This document shows positions 49,839-57,753 of a stretch of 64,000 nucleotides of DNA, one piece after another (positions within the stretch are counted from its first letter, which is position 1; every line of letters begins with the position of its first letter). The stretch lies in assembly GCA_947095535.1 (NCBI GenBank), contig CAMUPU010000001.1:993331-1057330 (forward strand), in the 5' to 3' direction. The notes below the pieces were generated by a model. That model saw only the letters and a program-made list of their open reading frames with translations, ran no database searches and was not told where the DNA came from. The translations under genes and the position numbers were made by a program. The stretch comes from Poecilobothrus nobilitatus (Eukaryota; Arthropoda; Insecta; Diptera; Dolichopodidae).

Positions 49839-51081
49839 GATAAACTAGCAAATAATCAATAATCAATAATATTATAATTTAAAAAAATATAGAACTTAAA
49901 AATTTTACATTAATAAAAAAACCAAAATATATATTATCTTTTTATTTTTATTTTTATATTACATTTGATATTTTCAGGATCCCTTTTCAGATTTCTATGT
50001 GACTTAAAAAATAATGAACTTAAAAATTTGCGTTAATAAAAAAAAAAAAAATCAAAAAATATATCTTTTTATTTTTATTTTTATATTACATTTAATATTT
50101 TCAGGTTCCCTTTTCAGTATAAATTTTTATTTCGGAATAAAAGGTTGAATTGAACTCAGTAGTGTACCTAAGCGGATTCTAGACCAGGAAATGACGTAAC
50201 AGATGTTAAAGATAAGGATTGATATTAACGATAAGGAAATGATAAGAGATAAGATAAGGACTATGACTCATCTATGACTCATCTATGACTCATCTATGAC
50301 TCATCGAATAAATTTTAGATTAAGTTAGTTATTTTGGATTTAAAATACCAGGCGCGCAGATTTGAAATATTTTTTAAAGAATTAAATTAAAACTTTTTTA
50401 TAAATTTTTTACTCACTTTGAATATTATGTTTTTGGTGATAAGAACTTTTTGTGATTTTTTATGAAATATTGTATTTTAAAATTTTTTTTAAAAAATATG
50501 ACGTCAGGGAATCTCCTATTAAAGTTTTTTTTTTCTCACTTTGATTATTATGTTTTTGGTGATAAGAAATTTTTGTGATTTTTACAATTTGAAATACAAT
50601 AATTTGCTGTAGATATGAAATATTGTATTTTTAAAATTTTTTTTAAGAAATATGACGTCAGGGAATCTCCTATATAATTACAGTTGTTTTTTGCGATGAC
50701 TGACTGACTATACAGTAATTAGAGAGTAATGTTGTTGTTGTTGTTATTTGTTTTCAAAGAATTTATATGTTTTGTTATTTAAAGCAAAAAAAAAATCTTA
50801 AAAACACAATTTCTTATCAGCAAAAAAAAAAAAACTTAATTTTGTTCTTTAGTGTAGAAAAAACATAAGTAGCTATATCTAACAAATATTATTATAGTAA
50901 GTTTTGCTAATAAAAACTGTTAACCTGGTACTTAAACTGTTAAAAATTGTGAAAAAAGAAATATAATACAATAATAATTTGCTGTAGATATGAAATATAT
51001 TTAAAAAATTTTTTGTGAAGAAATATGATGTCAGGGAATCTCCGTTTTAGTCTAATAAATTCTGTGAATGAGAAATGAATC
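49839..51081. other. Polinton left arm, second non-coding block
   Basis: AT-rich, no gene. Holds a second terminal-like sequence (GTGTACCTAAGCGGATTCTAGACC at ~50,162) and four tandem TGACTCA sites at 50,262-50,305. TGACGTCAGGGAATCTCC occurs at 50,499 and 50,653, and TGATGTCAGGGAATCTCC at 51,026. Downstream segments near 49,900 and 50,030 also duplicate each other (TATCTTTTTATTTTTATTTTTATATTACATTT...ATTTTCAGG). Confidence 0.65.
50262..50305. promoter_or_regulatory. four tandem AP-1-like sites
   Basis: TATGACTCATC repeated four times without interruption at an 11-bp period. Each unit contains TGACTCA (50,264; 50,275; 50,286; 50,297), the AP-1/bZIP consensus. Sites one helical turn apart could act as an enhancer; function is inferred. 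Confidence 0.5.
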
Positions 51082-51432
51082 ATGACGAGCTCCATGTATG
51101 ATATAGATTTTGAAATGTTAGGAAAATTTGCACGTGTAAAACAATTATCAATCGATACAAAAAACATATTAAAAAGAGAAGCACAAAAGATATTTGGTAA
51201 TGAAAAGATAATCTACAAATATTGGATTCTTGGTACAAATCACAATGACTATTCACGTAGAATGTGTAAAATATGTGTTCAGCATTATAAGAAAAAACAT
51301 TTAACTATAAATTCTTTCTCTGAAACATTTAGAATTGATTCGCAAAACCTTGAAAAGTTTTCATGTTATCTATGTAATAGAAAACTTTATTCTGTCATAA
51401 AAAATAAACAAAATCAAACAAAATTATGTTGA
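51082..51432 (+). CDS. hypothetical small zinc-binding protein, 116 aa
   Basis: Intact frame. The C-terminal half contains CKICVQHYKKKH near residue 72 and CYLCNRKL near residue 95, two CxxC pairs ~24 residues apart as in a zinc ribbon or treble-clef finger. The N-terminal 45 residues are amphipathic (FARVKQLSIDTKNILKREAQKIF). The ATG follows ~45 nt after a TGATGTCAGGGAATCTCC motif. The next gene (integrase) is on the other strand. No named family recognised; DNA or RNA binding is a guess from the cysteines. Confidence 0.55.
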   Translation: MTSSMYDIDFEMLGKFARVKQLSIDTKNILKREAQKIFGNEKIIYKYWILGTNHNDYSRRMCKICVQHYKKKHLTINSFSETFRIDSQNLEKFSCYLCNRKLYSVIKNKQNQTKLC

Positions 51433-51743
51433 TCCAGCAATTATTCAATTTAATTAAGAGATAAAATTAAAAATTGTGATTATTGAAAAATAGTAAAAAA
51501 TAAAAGCATTACATTGCAATAAAGAAAATTGTTTTAATTATTGGAGGAAGCCTCCTGACGTCAAGACAAAGGCTTTTCTAATTAAAAACTTGTTTGTCGT
51601 TCTTTTTTTAATGTCTAACAATTACACAAACAAATACAAAACGCTTAACAAGAAAATTAACTTTCACTACTAAGTAAAGTATGTTAAGCATTTTTTATAA
51701 TAATCATTTTGCATTAACGGAAATTCCTTGTTAATGAAAAATG

Positions 51744-51778
51744 TATAAAAAGATTGTTTAAAGCTTAAAATCGTCATT
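51744..51778 (+). promoter_or_regulatory. candidate TATA-Inr promoter, antisense to integrase
   Basis: TATAAAA at 51,744-51,750 and GTCATTAG with its A at 51,776, 32 bp apart. It points rightwards into the 3' end of the integrase gene. No plus-strand gene follows for 3.6 kb, so it may be fortuitous or drive an antisense transcript. Confidence 0.3.
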
Positions 51779-51792
51779 AGACAACAAGATTG

Positions 51793-52538
51793 TTACGTAT
51801 AAAGGCCATAATGTTTTGGTGTGATGTGTGTCCAATTTGGTGTATAGCCTTTTTCAAAAACATGTTTATACTTGCTTATTCTAACTGAGTCACCGATTTT
51901 AAATTTAGCTGGTTGTGAAATTTTAATATGATTATACACAGTTGACAACAGCTCATTAGCATTCTTTTTATTTACATCTGATGGAAATCTTCCAATTGTG
52001 CGGTGTTTTGTATTATTATATTGATGAACCAAATCTTTAATTATATTTATCCACTTGTAATTTCCATTATAACTAAATTCTTTCCACATTTTTCCTTTTA
52101 AAGTACGGTTAAAGCGTTCTACAATAGATGCTTTTAATGAAATAAAAGTCGAGTAATGATTTATATGATATTTTTCATTAAATTTTTAAAAAGTATATTA
52201 AAAAATTCTTTGCCATTATCAGTCTGAAGATTTTTTGGATATCGGTTAAATTCTTTGAAAATTGAATACATAGCTTGAGTAACATTTTCAGCTGATTTGT
52301 TTTTTACTGGAATAGCCCACGCATATTTCGAAAATGTATCAATTACTGTTAATAAAAATTTAAAACCCTCATTCTCTTTAGCATATAACCCCATTTCTAC
52401 TAAATCAGCTTGCCACAGATCATCAAAACCTTTGATTATAACTCTACGTCTTTTGAAATTTTTTCGTGCTGATTTATGTAACTCTTCAACAACCTCTCTC
52501 TTGCTCATATTAAATAAAACAAACAATATTCTTTTCAA
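51793..52538 (-). pseudogene. Polinton rve-family integrase, frameshifted
   Basis: A retroviral-type integrase that would join element ends to host DNA. The first frame (52,538-52,161) holds the zinc-side basic segment and the core, with catalytic Asp at residue 45 (WQADLVE) and residue 107 (LQTDNGKEF). The third acidic residue, Glu in VERFNR, lies near 52,118-52,120 in a different frame. The C-terminal part (52,089-51,793) has YNNTKHRTIGRFP and a GDSVRISK SH3-like segment. One frameshift near 52,150-52,165 thus separates the DD from the E. No chromodomain is evident after the SH3-like region. An alternative Met exists at residue 11. Confidence 0.9.
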
Positions 52539-52861
52539 AGTATTTATTTTTGTTATATATTTATTTTGCGTTTCAGAAAATAACTCTCATCATCTTCCTC
52601 CTAAAATAAAATAAAACTCTGCTTTACTTATTTTACTTATTTTACATATGATTAATTAAAAGTGTTCATATATATAATGTATAAATTGTTTATTTATTTA
52701 ACATTCTATTATATAATAGCATTAATTTACTGCATCTTATCATAATTTTTTCAGCTGATATACAAGGGCATGTTTCCGGATATGAGTCAGATGTATCTGA
52801 AGCATAAGGACATAACGTCCAGTGAAATCCATAATTTGCAGTTTCTTTTTGATATGAATTT

Positions 52862-52975
52862 TTAATTCATCATAATGTTACTTTTTAATTCATCATAATG
52901 TTCTTCCAAAATATCATGTTCATATTTATTTAAAAAATTATTTAGTGTATATCCAATAAGTGGTATGACCATCAT
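52862..52975 (-). CDS. possible micro-gene, 37 aa
   Basis: Starts MMVIPLIGYTLNNFL, a short hydrophobic helix, then acidic residues, stopping at 52,862. A 22-bp direct duplication (TACTTTTTAATTCATCATAATG, at ~52,861 and ~52,883) lies at its end. Beyond it, open frames containing CPYASDTSDSYPETCPC run to ~52,690. The duplication may have truncated a longer gene. It sits between integrase and the fiber-like gene on the same strand. Weak evidence. Confidence 0.3.
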   Translation of the reverse strand: MMVIPLIGYTLNNFLNKYEHDILEEHYDELKSNIMMN

Positions 52976-53041
52976 GAAAGATTATTATGAACTGATCGGA
53001 AACTTATTGTATTTTTAGCATTTTTCCTTTATTTTAAAAAA

Positions 53042-53515
53042 TTAAGTTTTTAACTTTAATTTGATTTCTTGAAGTTCCCTATAGACATATCTTTCAATAT
53101 TACTCAATTCATCTCTTGTAGCATTAATATGTTTGATAAACGTTTTTATTTGACTATCAGTATATTCATTTTGCTCATCTTTAGTTTTCAATATTTCAGC
53201 TTTCAAATCTTTTTTTAATTGATCATTAATTCCATAAACACGTGATATTTCGTTTCTTATATGTTGTAATATGTCTTCATGAAAGTTTACCTTAAATGCA
53301 TTTATGTATTCCTTCACGAGATTAATTGAATCATCCACATATTTTTTTGTTGTAGTATCATTACCGTTTATTGGATCCCTTAAGTTGATTAATTGTTTGT
53401 TTTGAATATTAAAATCTCCATCTGATGTTATTTGAAAACCAATTACATGCCGTGGACTTTCTTGTATTTTATAAGGAGAGTAGCTAATGCTATGACCAAA
53501 CTTGTCAACTGTCAT
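53042..53515 (-). CDS. fiber-like coiled-coil virion protein, 157 aa
   Basis: Residues ~40-65 (QLINLRDPINGNDTTTKKYVD) match the short beta-helical motif found in phage and virus tail-fiber shafts and collars (N/L-x-DP...A/T-T-K-x-YV-D). Residues 70-157 are a nearly continuous charged coiled coil, able to trimerise. The combination suggests an attachment fiber or fiber-base protein. It lies 28 bp downstream of the conserved 314-aa gene on the same strand. No transmembrane or signal segment. Fiber role is inferred from the motif, not proven. Confidence 0.6.
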   Translation of the reverse strand: MTVDKFGHSISYSPYKIQESPRHVIGFQITSDGDFNIQNKQLINLRDPINGNDTTTKKYVDDSINLVKEYINAFKVNFHEDILQHIRNEISRVYGINDQLKKDLKAEILKTKDEQNEYTDSQIKTFIKHINATRDELSNIERYVYRELQEIKLKLKT

Positions 53516-53543
53516 TTTTTATTTAATAAAATTAATCAAATTG

Positions 53544-54488
53544 CTATTCTATTATATCAGCTTCTCTTAGTTCTTCAATAATTGAATTAATTTCATTGTG
53601 ATGGTTATTATTTCCGGCCATGCGTGATGCAACCAAAAGTCTTAATCGATCTACTAATTCATTAGGATCATCCCAATAAGTATATTGAGGAAGTTGTTTT
53701 GAATATAGTTTAGAGAATGTATTTGGATATAATGATAACTTTTTATTAAAATAAGCATTTCCAATCTTTTTACCTCTTGTGTTATATTCATGTTTATATA
53801 GATTTCGTATAATATTAATATACTTATAACCTTTATTTCCTTTAATTTGTTCTAATGGATCATAGTTTCTCCTATGTGCATTTGTTTTTTCTAGAATTTT
53901 TTGATATTGTTTCAAATCGGTTTGTGTGTAATTTTCAGGTTTCTCTTTGAATATAAGATCAAGTAAACCGTTGGTTGCTCTATAAATTTCATCATCAATT
54001 ATTATATTATGATTATTTTCATCAATACTGAATTTAGAATTCCCCAGTTTTCTTATATGTTCTTGTTGATCAAGATAAGGTCCATATGACTTATCTAGTT
54101 GTGATTTATTAAAAAGAGGTGATGATTCTGAAATTGTTGTTCTTAACAAGTCATGTTTTAAATCTTTGAAAGCACTATTGTTAGGTGTTGACGTTTTGAA
54201 ACTTTCAAAATTTAACGTTTTTTTATTTGGACTTATTGAGTTAAATGTGTCATCGTTTTTATCATGAAATTCTTCTTTGATTTCCTGTTTGCCTTTTGGT
54301 TCGAAGGGATAATGATATTTTACAACATCCGTTAATTTTTCAATTGGTTCGACAATTGGCTTAAAAGTCTCCTCCAAATATTGTTCCTCTGACTTTTTTC
54401 CCATTTTTAAATCTTTATATTTTTTCTGTACATCTTTCCTAGTTTTAATTAAGTCTTTCAAAACTTTTTCATTAAATGATTTATCCAT
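53544..54488 (-). CDS. conserved Polinton protein, 314 aa
   Basis: Intact. The N-terminal ~60 residues are a charged helix (KTRKDVQKKYKDLKMGKKSEE). Residues ~60-130 are Ser/Asn-rich and disordered. The ordered C-terminal domain (~140-314) contains YGPYLDQ, EIYRATNGLLDLIF, GYKYINIIRNLY and ends with WDDPNELVDRLRLLVASRMAGNN...IIEELREADII. I recognise this domain as one recurring in insect Maverick elements with no established function. It sits between ATPase and fiber-like genes, suggesting a virion or assembly role. A run of four 22-bp repeats and a TATA box precede it. Confidence 0.7.
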   Translation of the reverse strand: MDKSFNEKVLKDLIKTRKDVQKKYKDLKMGKKSEEQYLEETFKPIVEPIEKLTDVVKYHYPFEPKGKQEIKEEFHDKNDDTFNSISPNKKTLNFESFKTSTPNNSAFKDLKHDLLRTTISESSPLFNKSQLDKSYGPYLDQQEHIRKLGNSKFSIDENNHNIIIDDEIYRATNGLLDLIFKEKPENYTQTDLKQYQKILEKTNAHRRNYDPLEQIKGNKGYKYINIIRNLYKHEYNTRGKKIGNAYFNKKLSLYPNTFSKLYSKQLPQYTYWDDPNELVDRLRLLVASRMAGNNNHHNEINSIIEELREADIIE

Positions 54489-54529
54489 ATTTTAATTGTT
54501 AACTAAGTGCAACTAATCTGAGCTGAAGC

Positions 54530-54618
54530 TGATCTGTTCTGTTCCTGTTGTTGATCTGTTATGTTTTTGTTTCTGATCTGTTCAGTTGCTGTTCGTGATC
54601 TGTTCTGATGCTTTTATA
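54530..54618 (-). promoter_or_regulatory. TATA box and four 22-bp AACAGATCA repeats
   Basis: On the minus strand a TATAAAAG box (54,618-54,611) is followed by AACAGATCA four times, at 54,604, 54,582, 54,560 and 54,538 (5' ends), spaced exactly 22 bp. The repeats fall between the TATA box and the ATG at 54,488, so most are probably in the 5' UTR. Protein-binding or RNA-level function is unknown. Confidence 0.5.
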
Positions 54619-54634
54619 AATTGCAAATGTCTAT

Positions 54635-55354
54635 TTATAATTGAACAAATTCTTCAAAATTTCTTCTATAACGACCATTATTTAAAGGTCTATCTTTATC
54701 AACGAGTAAAAATCCATAGTTATTTCGCCAACAATGTGAACATAGGTCTTTGAATTTATCGAAGGACATATCTGCATTAACATGATCGTTATAAATATGT
54801 TTCAAATTTAAATCATCTTGTTTGAATATGATTATGAAATTTGTATTATCTCTTATTAAATGTTTTGGAATTCGAGTATAAGATTGACACAAATAGAAAC
54901 TGTCCACGTCTTGATGTCTTCCCATACAAAAATATTCTCTAACATTGTCTTGTTTATCACATGCAATATCATCAAATATGAATATTGAATTAGGTTGGGA
55001 TTCTGATGGTTTAAGTACATCTGAATTATTTGAAAATTCGTTATATCCCATTCCCTTAATAGATTTTATAATTCTTTTCAAATATTCATATTTTGGTTGA
55101 TGTAACGATTTAGAGTATATGTATATATTTTGAAATTTAAAACATTTGGGATCTAAATACATACTTAACATAACATTCGTTTTACCACAATTAGATGGTC
55201 CCACAATTAAACCTCGAACACTATTTGGTAGTACATCTCCATGTTTTTTATTTGTTTTTCTTTTATATTTCAAATCAAAATTTTTAATCTCTATTGTCTC
55301 ATCCTTTTTTATAAACTTCATTTTGGTTACTAATTTTAATTTCATATAAAACAT
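54635..55354 (-). CDS. genome-packaging ATPase, FtsK/HerA type
   Basis: P-loop ATPase of the family that pumps DNA into double-jelly-roll capsids. Walker A GPSNCGKT is at residues 52-59 and Walker B SIFIFDDIA at 123-131, with a following QSYTRIP segment in the sensor/arginine region. At ~239 residues it has the usual size for Polinton ATPases and no frame defects. Met at residue 12 (55,321) is an alternative, possibly truer, start as the preceding residues are not needed for the fold. Diverges from the PLA2 gene across a 59-bp AT-rich gap, probably a shared promoter region. Confidence 0.9.
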   Translation of the reverse strand: MFYMKLKLVTKMKFIKKDETIEIKNFDLKYKRKTNKKHGDVLPNSVRGLIVGPSNCGKTNVMLSMYLDPKCFKFQNIYIYSKSLHQPKYEYLKRIIKSIKGMGYNEFSNNSDVLKPSESQPNSIFIFDDIACDKQDNVREYFCMGRHQDVDSFYLCQSYTRIPKHLIRDNTNFIIIFKQDDLNLKHIYNDHVNADMSFDKFKDLCSHCWRNNYGFLLVDKDRPLNNGRYRRNFEEFVQL

Positions 55355-55413
55355 TATATATATACATTAATCAAATCAATTTATATTGAACCGTTACTGA
55401 TATAACATTACAT

Positions 55414-55815
55414 ATGATTGACTACAATAAAAATACAATCAGTAGCAAATCCGTAACCAAAAAGAGAGGTAGTGGTATTGTAAATTCGATAGTTAATAAA
55501 TTACCATTTGAAGTTCATCTACCTGGATATAATTATTGTGGTCCAGGAACTAAACTTAAAGAGCGCTTAGAACGTGGTGATAAAGGTATAAATAAATTAG
55601 ATGCTGCATGTCGTGAACACGATATTGCATATTCTAACAATAGTAATATTACTGATCGTCATATAGCTGATAAAATATTAGCTGGAAAAGCTTGGCAAAG
55701 ATTTAAATCCCATGATTCGGCTTGGGATGAAAAAGCAAATGCACTTCTGGTTACAAATGCAATGAATGCTAAAGTTAAACTTGGAATGGGATGTAAAAAA
55801 AAATTAATAAAGTAA
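55414..55815 (+). CDS. phospholipase A2 virion protein, N-terminal part
   Basis: Carries a parvovirus-VP1-type secreted PLA2 domain: calcium loop YCGPG at residues 41-45, catalytic dyad HD at 69-70 in CREHDIAY, then the second helix (DRHIADKILA). In parvoviruses this activity breaches endosomal membranes during entry, and similar domains occur in some adintoviruses. The frame stops at 55,813-55,815, directly after an A9 run (55,795-55,803). The adjoining frame (55,797-56,222) is open but has no ATG. The two probably formed one ~270-residue protein, and the A-run marks the break. Catalytic residues are intact in this part. Confidence 0.85.
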   Translation: MIDYNKNTISSKSVTKKRGSGIVNSIVNKLPFEVHLPGYNYCGPGTKLKERLERGDKGINKLDAACREHDIAYSNNSNITDRHIADKILAGKAWQRFKSHDSAWDEKANALLVTNAMNAKVKLGMGCKKKLIK

Positions 55816-56222
55816 AGAAAAATAAACCATTAAGCAAAGTGATTCAAGAAGCTAAAATTGCTATTAACGGTTATAAACCTGATAAAAAAAGAGATGCTAT
55901 CAAAGTTGCTTTAAAAGCTGCTAGAAATATAAGTAAGAATAAAAAATCAATAAAAATTCCACGAATTATTGCTGTTCCTAAAACTGGTGGTATTTTACCA
56001 TTAATTCCAATATTTGCTGGTCTTTCAGATGTTGGTGCTCTTGCCGGTGGTGCAGCTGGTATAACTAAAGCTGTTAATGACGTCAAAAATGCTAAGAAAC
56101 AGTTAAATGAAAGTGAGCGCCATAATAAAATAATGGAAGCCATTGCTCTTAGAGGAAAAGGTTTACATTTAAAACCATATAAACAAGGACTTGGATTATA
56201 TTTATCTCAAAAAAACCACTAA
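55797..56222 (+). pseudogene. C-terminal extension of the PLA2 virion protein, out of frame
   Basis: Open from just after a TAA at 55,794 to the stop at 56,220. Its first in-frame start-like codon at 55,839 is GTG and no ATG occurs until near the end, so independent translation is unlikely. Residues comprise a Lys-rich basic region (KKRDAIKVALKAARNISKNKKSIKIPR), then a Gly/Ala-rich hydrophobic stretch (GGILPLIPIFAGLSDVGALAGGAAG) like membrane-active or capsid-internal viral peptides. A polar tail ends GKGLHLKPYKQGLGLYL. Expression would need a shift of one base in the A9 run. Confidence 0.7.
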
Positions 56223-56224
56223 GT

Positions 56225-56605
56225 ATGCTACCCAAACGGGCTTTAACAAATATTGATATAAATAATTTTGGAAGGAAATATTTAAAATATTTTCGGGGAG
56301 TTTTTATGAAAGATACTCTTCCTAAATCCAAACCATGGAATCGTGAATGTGGAGTCATCAATTTAGATAACTCAATTGGACATGGAACTCATTGGGTAGC
56401 ATATTACAAGAATTTAAATGATATACAATATTTTGATAGTTTTGGAAATTTACAACCACCAACCGAAATTTTAAAATATTTGGGCGATAAACTTTCATAT
56501 AATTATTATACATATCAGAAATTTAATACTTTTAATTGTGGTCACTTATGTTTAAGTTTCTTATCTAAGTCTATTTTTTATAAACAAAATAACGAAAAAA
56601 AATAA
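56225..56605 (+). CDS. adenain-like cysteine protease
   Basis: Maturation protease of the adenovirus/Polinton C5 family, which trims virion proteins. The triad is visible: His56 in GTHWVAYY, Asp71 in YFDSFG, Cys105 in NCGHLC. The oxyanion Gln98 is seven residues before the Cys, as in adenain. At 126 residues it is short for the family but includes the entire catalytic region. It starts 2 bp after the stop of the PLA2 extension, so the two are transcriptionally coupled. No frame defect seen. Confidence 0.88.
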   Translation: MLPKRALTNIDINNFGRKYLKYFRGVFMKDTLPKSKPWNRECGVINLDNSIGHGTHWVAYYKNLNDIQYFDSFGNLQPPTEILKYLGDKLSYNYYTYQKFNTFNCGHLCLSFLSKSIFYKQNNEKK

Positions 56606-56871
56606 AATGAATAAAAAAAATTGATACATTTTTTTCCTTTTAATATGACCTACATTAATAAAATTTAAATTTTTAAGTTCAAGGTTATCTTTTTTTTTCA
56701 TTGCGAAGAATAATATGTTTTTATCATAATATTTAAGGTTATTGAAATTAAAATTTCTTTATTATTTATATGTCTTAGTATTAGTTTATATTGTTCTATA
56801 ATAAATTGTGAAGATGATTATATAAAAAGATAATGTACTTCAATAATTGTTTTATTCATTAAGAAGTAAAC
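56606..56871 (+). promoter_or_regulatory. promoter region of capsid gene cluster
   Basis: 266-bp AT-rich gap after the protease gene. TATATAAAAAG at 56,819-56,829 lies ~50 bp before the ATG at 56,872; TTCATTAAG at 56,856 is the best initiator-like match, ~37 bp downstream, longer than ideal. Confidence 0.4.
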
Positions 56872-57570
56872 ATGTCTATAACATTAACCTTAAATGGTAA
56901 AAACTCTATTCTAACAACAGAATATTTTCCTCCAATAGATTTGAAGGGAGAATATACTTGCGCATTAGTAGATTTTCAGACATACAATTCTATACCAAAT
57001 ATAGATGAAACAAATAATAAATTTTTTATTGGAGATCAAAGCATTATTCTTCCTACAGGCTCATATGAAATTGAAGACATTGAACATTTTCTTAAAAAAA
57101 ATTTAGAAATAAGTAACACTAAAGCAGAAAAGCGTAAACTTTTTATAAAAGCTAACAATAACACATTAAATTGTGAAATTTTTTCTGATAGTGAGATTGA
57201 TTTTGAACGTGAAGGTACGATTGGTGAATTATTAGGTTTTAGTAAAAAAAAATTAAAACCCAATATATGGCATTTTTCTGATCTTCCTGTTAATATAAAT
57301 AAAATTAATATAATAATACGGATAGAATGCAATATTATTCAAGGAACATACATTAATGATGAGAGAGCTCATATTTTACATGAGTTTTCAATAGATGTTA
57401 GTCCTGGCTATAAAATAATTGAAGTTCCTCGAAATCTTATTTATTTACCAGTTGCAGTCAATCAAATAAGATCGATCACCATAAAACTAGTTGATCAGAA
57501 CGGTAGTTTAATTAATTTTCGAGGTGAAACTATAACAGTGCGCATACACTTGAAACAACAGGAAAAATGA
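56872..57570 (+). CDS. candidate minor capsid (penton-like) protein, 232 aa
   Basis: Intact. Predominantly beta in pattern: alternating hydrophobic residues throughout, e.g. MSITLTLNGKNSIL, YTCALVDFQTYNS, SITIKLVDQNGSLINF, ETITVRIHL. Length and position, directly before a larger beta-rich protein in a Polinton, fit the single-jelly-roll penton. I do not see a diagnostic motif, so the call rests on context, size and strand pattern. Ends with an ATGA overlap into the next small gene, so translation of the two may be linked. Confidence 0.55.
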   Translation: MSITLTLNGKNSILTTEYFPPIDLKGEYTCALVDFQTYNSIPNIDETNNKFFIGDQSIILPTGSYEIEDIEHFLKKNLEISNTKAEKRKLFIKANNNTLNCEIFSDSEIDFEREGTIGELLGFSKKKLKPNIWHFSDLPVNINKINIIIRIECNIIQGTYINDERAHILHEFSIDVSPGYKIIEVPRNLIYLPVAVNQIRSITIKLVDQNGSLINFRGETITVRIHLKQQEK

Positions 57571-57746
57571 TAATATATGAAAATAACATTCAAAAACATA
57601 ATAAATATTCAACGCATCCTATACATCAGTTTAATAGTTCTTCAACATTAAGACAAAGAGGATATCATAAATTGAACAGAGTCACTCTAACAACAGAAAA
57701 TCAACAATTTGTGATATCTATTGGATTTAAAATAAAAAAGTTTTAG
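57567..57746 (+). CDS. small basic protein between capsid genes, 59 aa
   Basis: ATG at 57,567 overlaps the TGA of the upstream gene (ATGA); the stop is at 57,744-57,746 and the next gene starts 8 bp later. Translation is polar and basic, with a C-terminal segment TLTTENQQFVISIGFKIKKF that looks structured. Tight packing between two capsid candidates argues that it is real, perhaps a cement or scaffold protein. I cannot name a family. It has no alternative long frame on the same stretch. Confidence 0.55.
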   Translation: MIIYENNIQKHNKYSTHPIHQFNSSSTLRQRGYHKLNRVTLTTENQQFVISIGFKIKKF

Positions 57747-57753
57747 GGGAAAA

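Noticed and set aside
55414..55815. Parvovirus (densovirus) integration suggested by the PLA2 domain
   Set aside because: No parvoviral NS1 or capsid; all neighbours are Polinton genes, and some adintoviruses carry PLA2.
55871..56143. Minus-strand hydrophobic 90-aa frame
   Set aside because: Antisense of the Gly/Ala-rich PLA2 extension, which has a clear sense-strand logic.
57036..57332. Minus-strand 98-aa frame inside the penton-like gene
   Set aside because: Shadow of the plus-strand gene; no own features.
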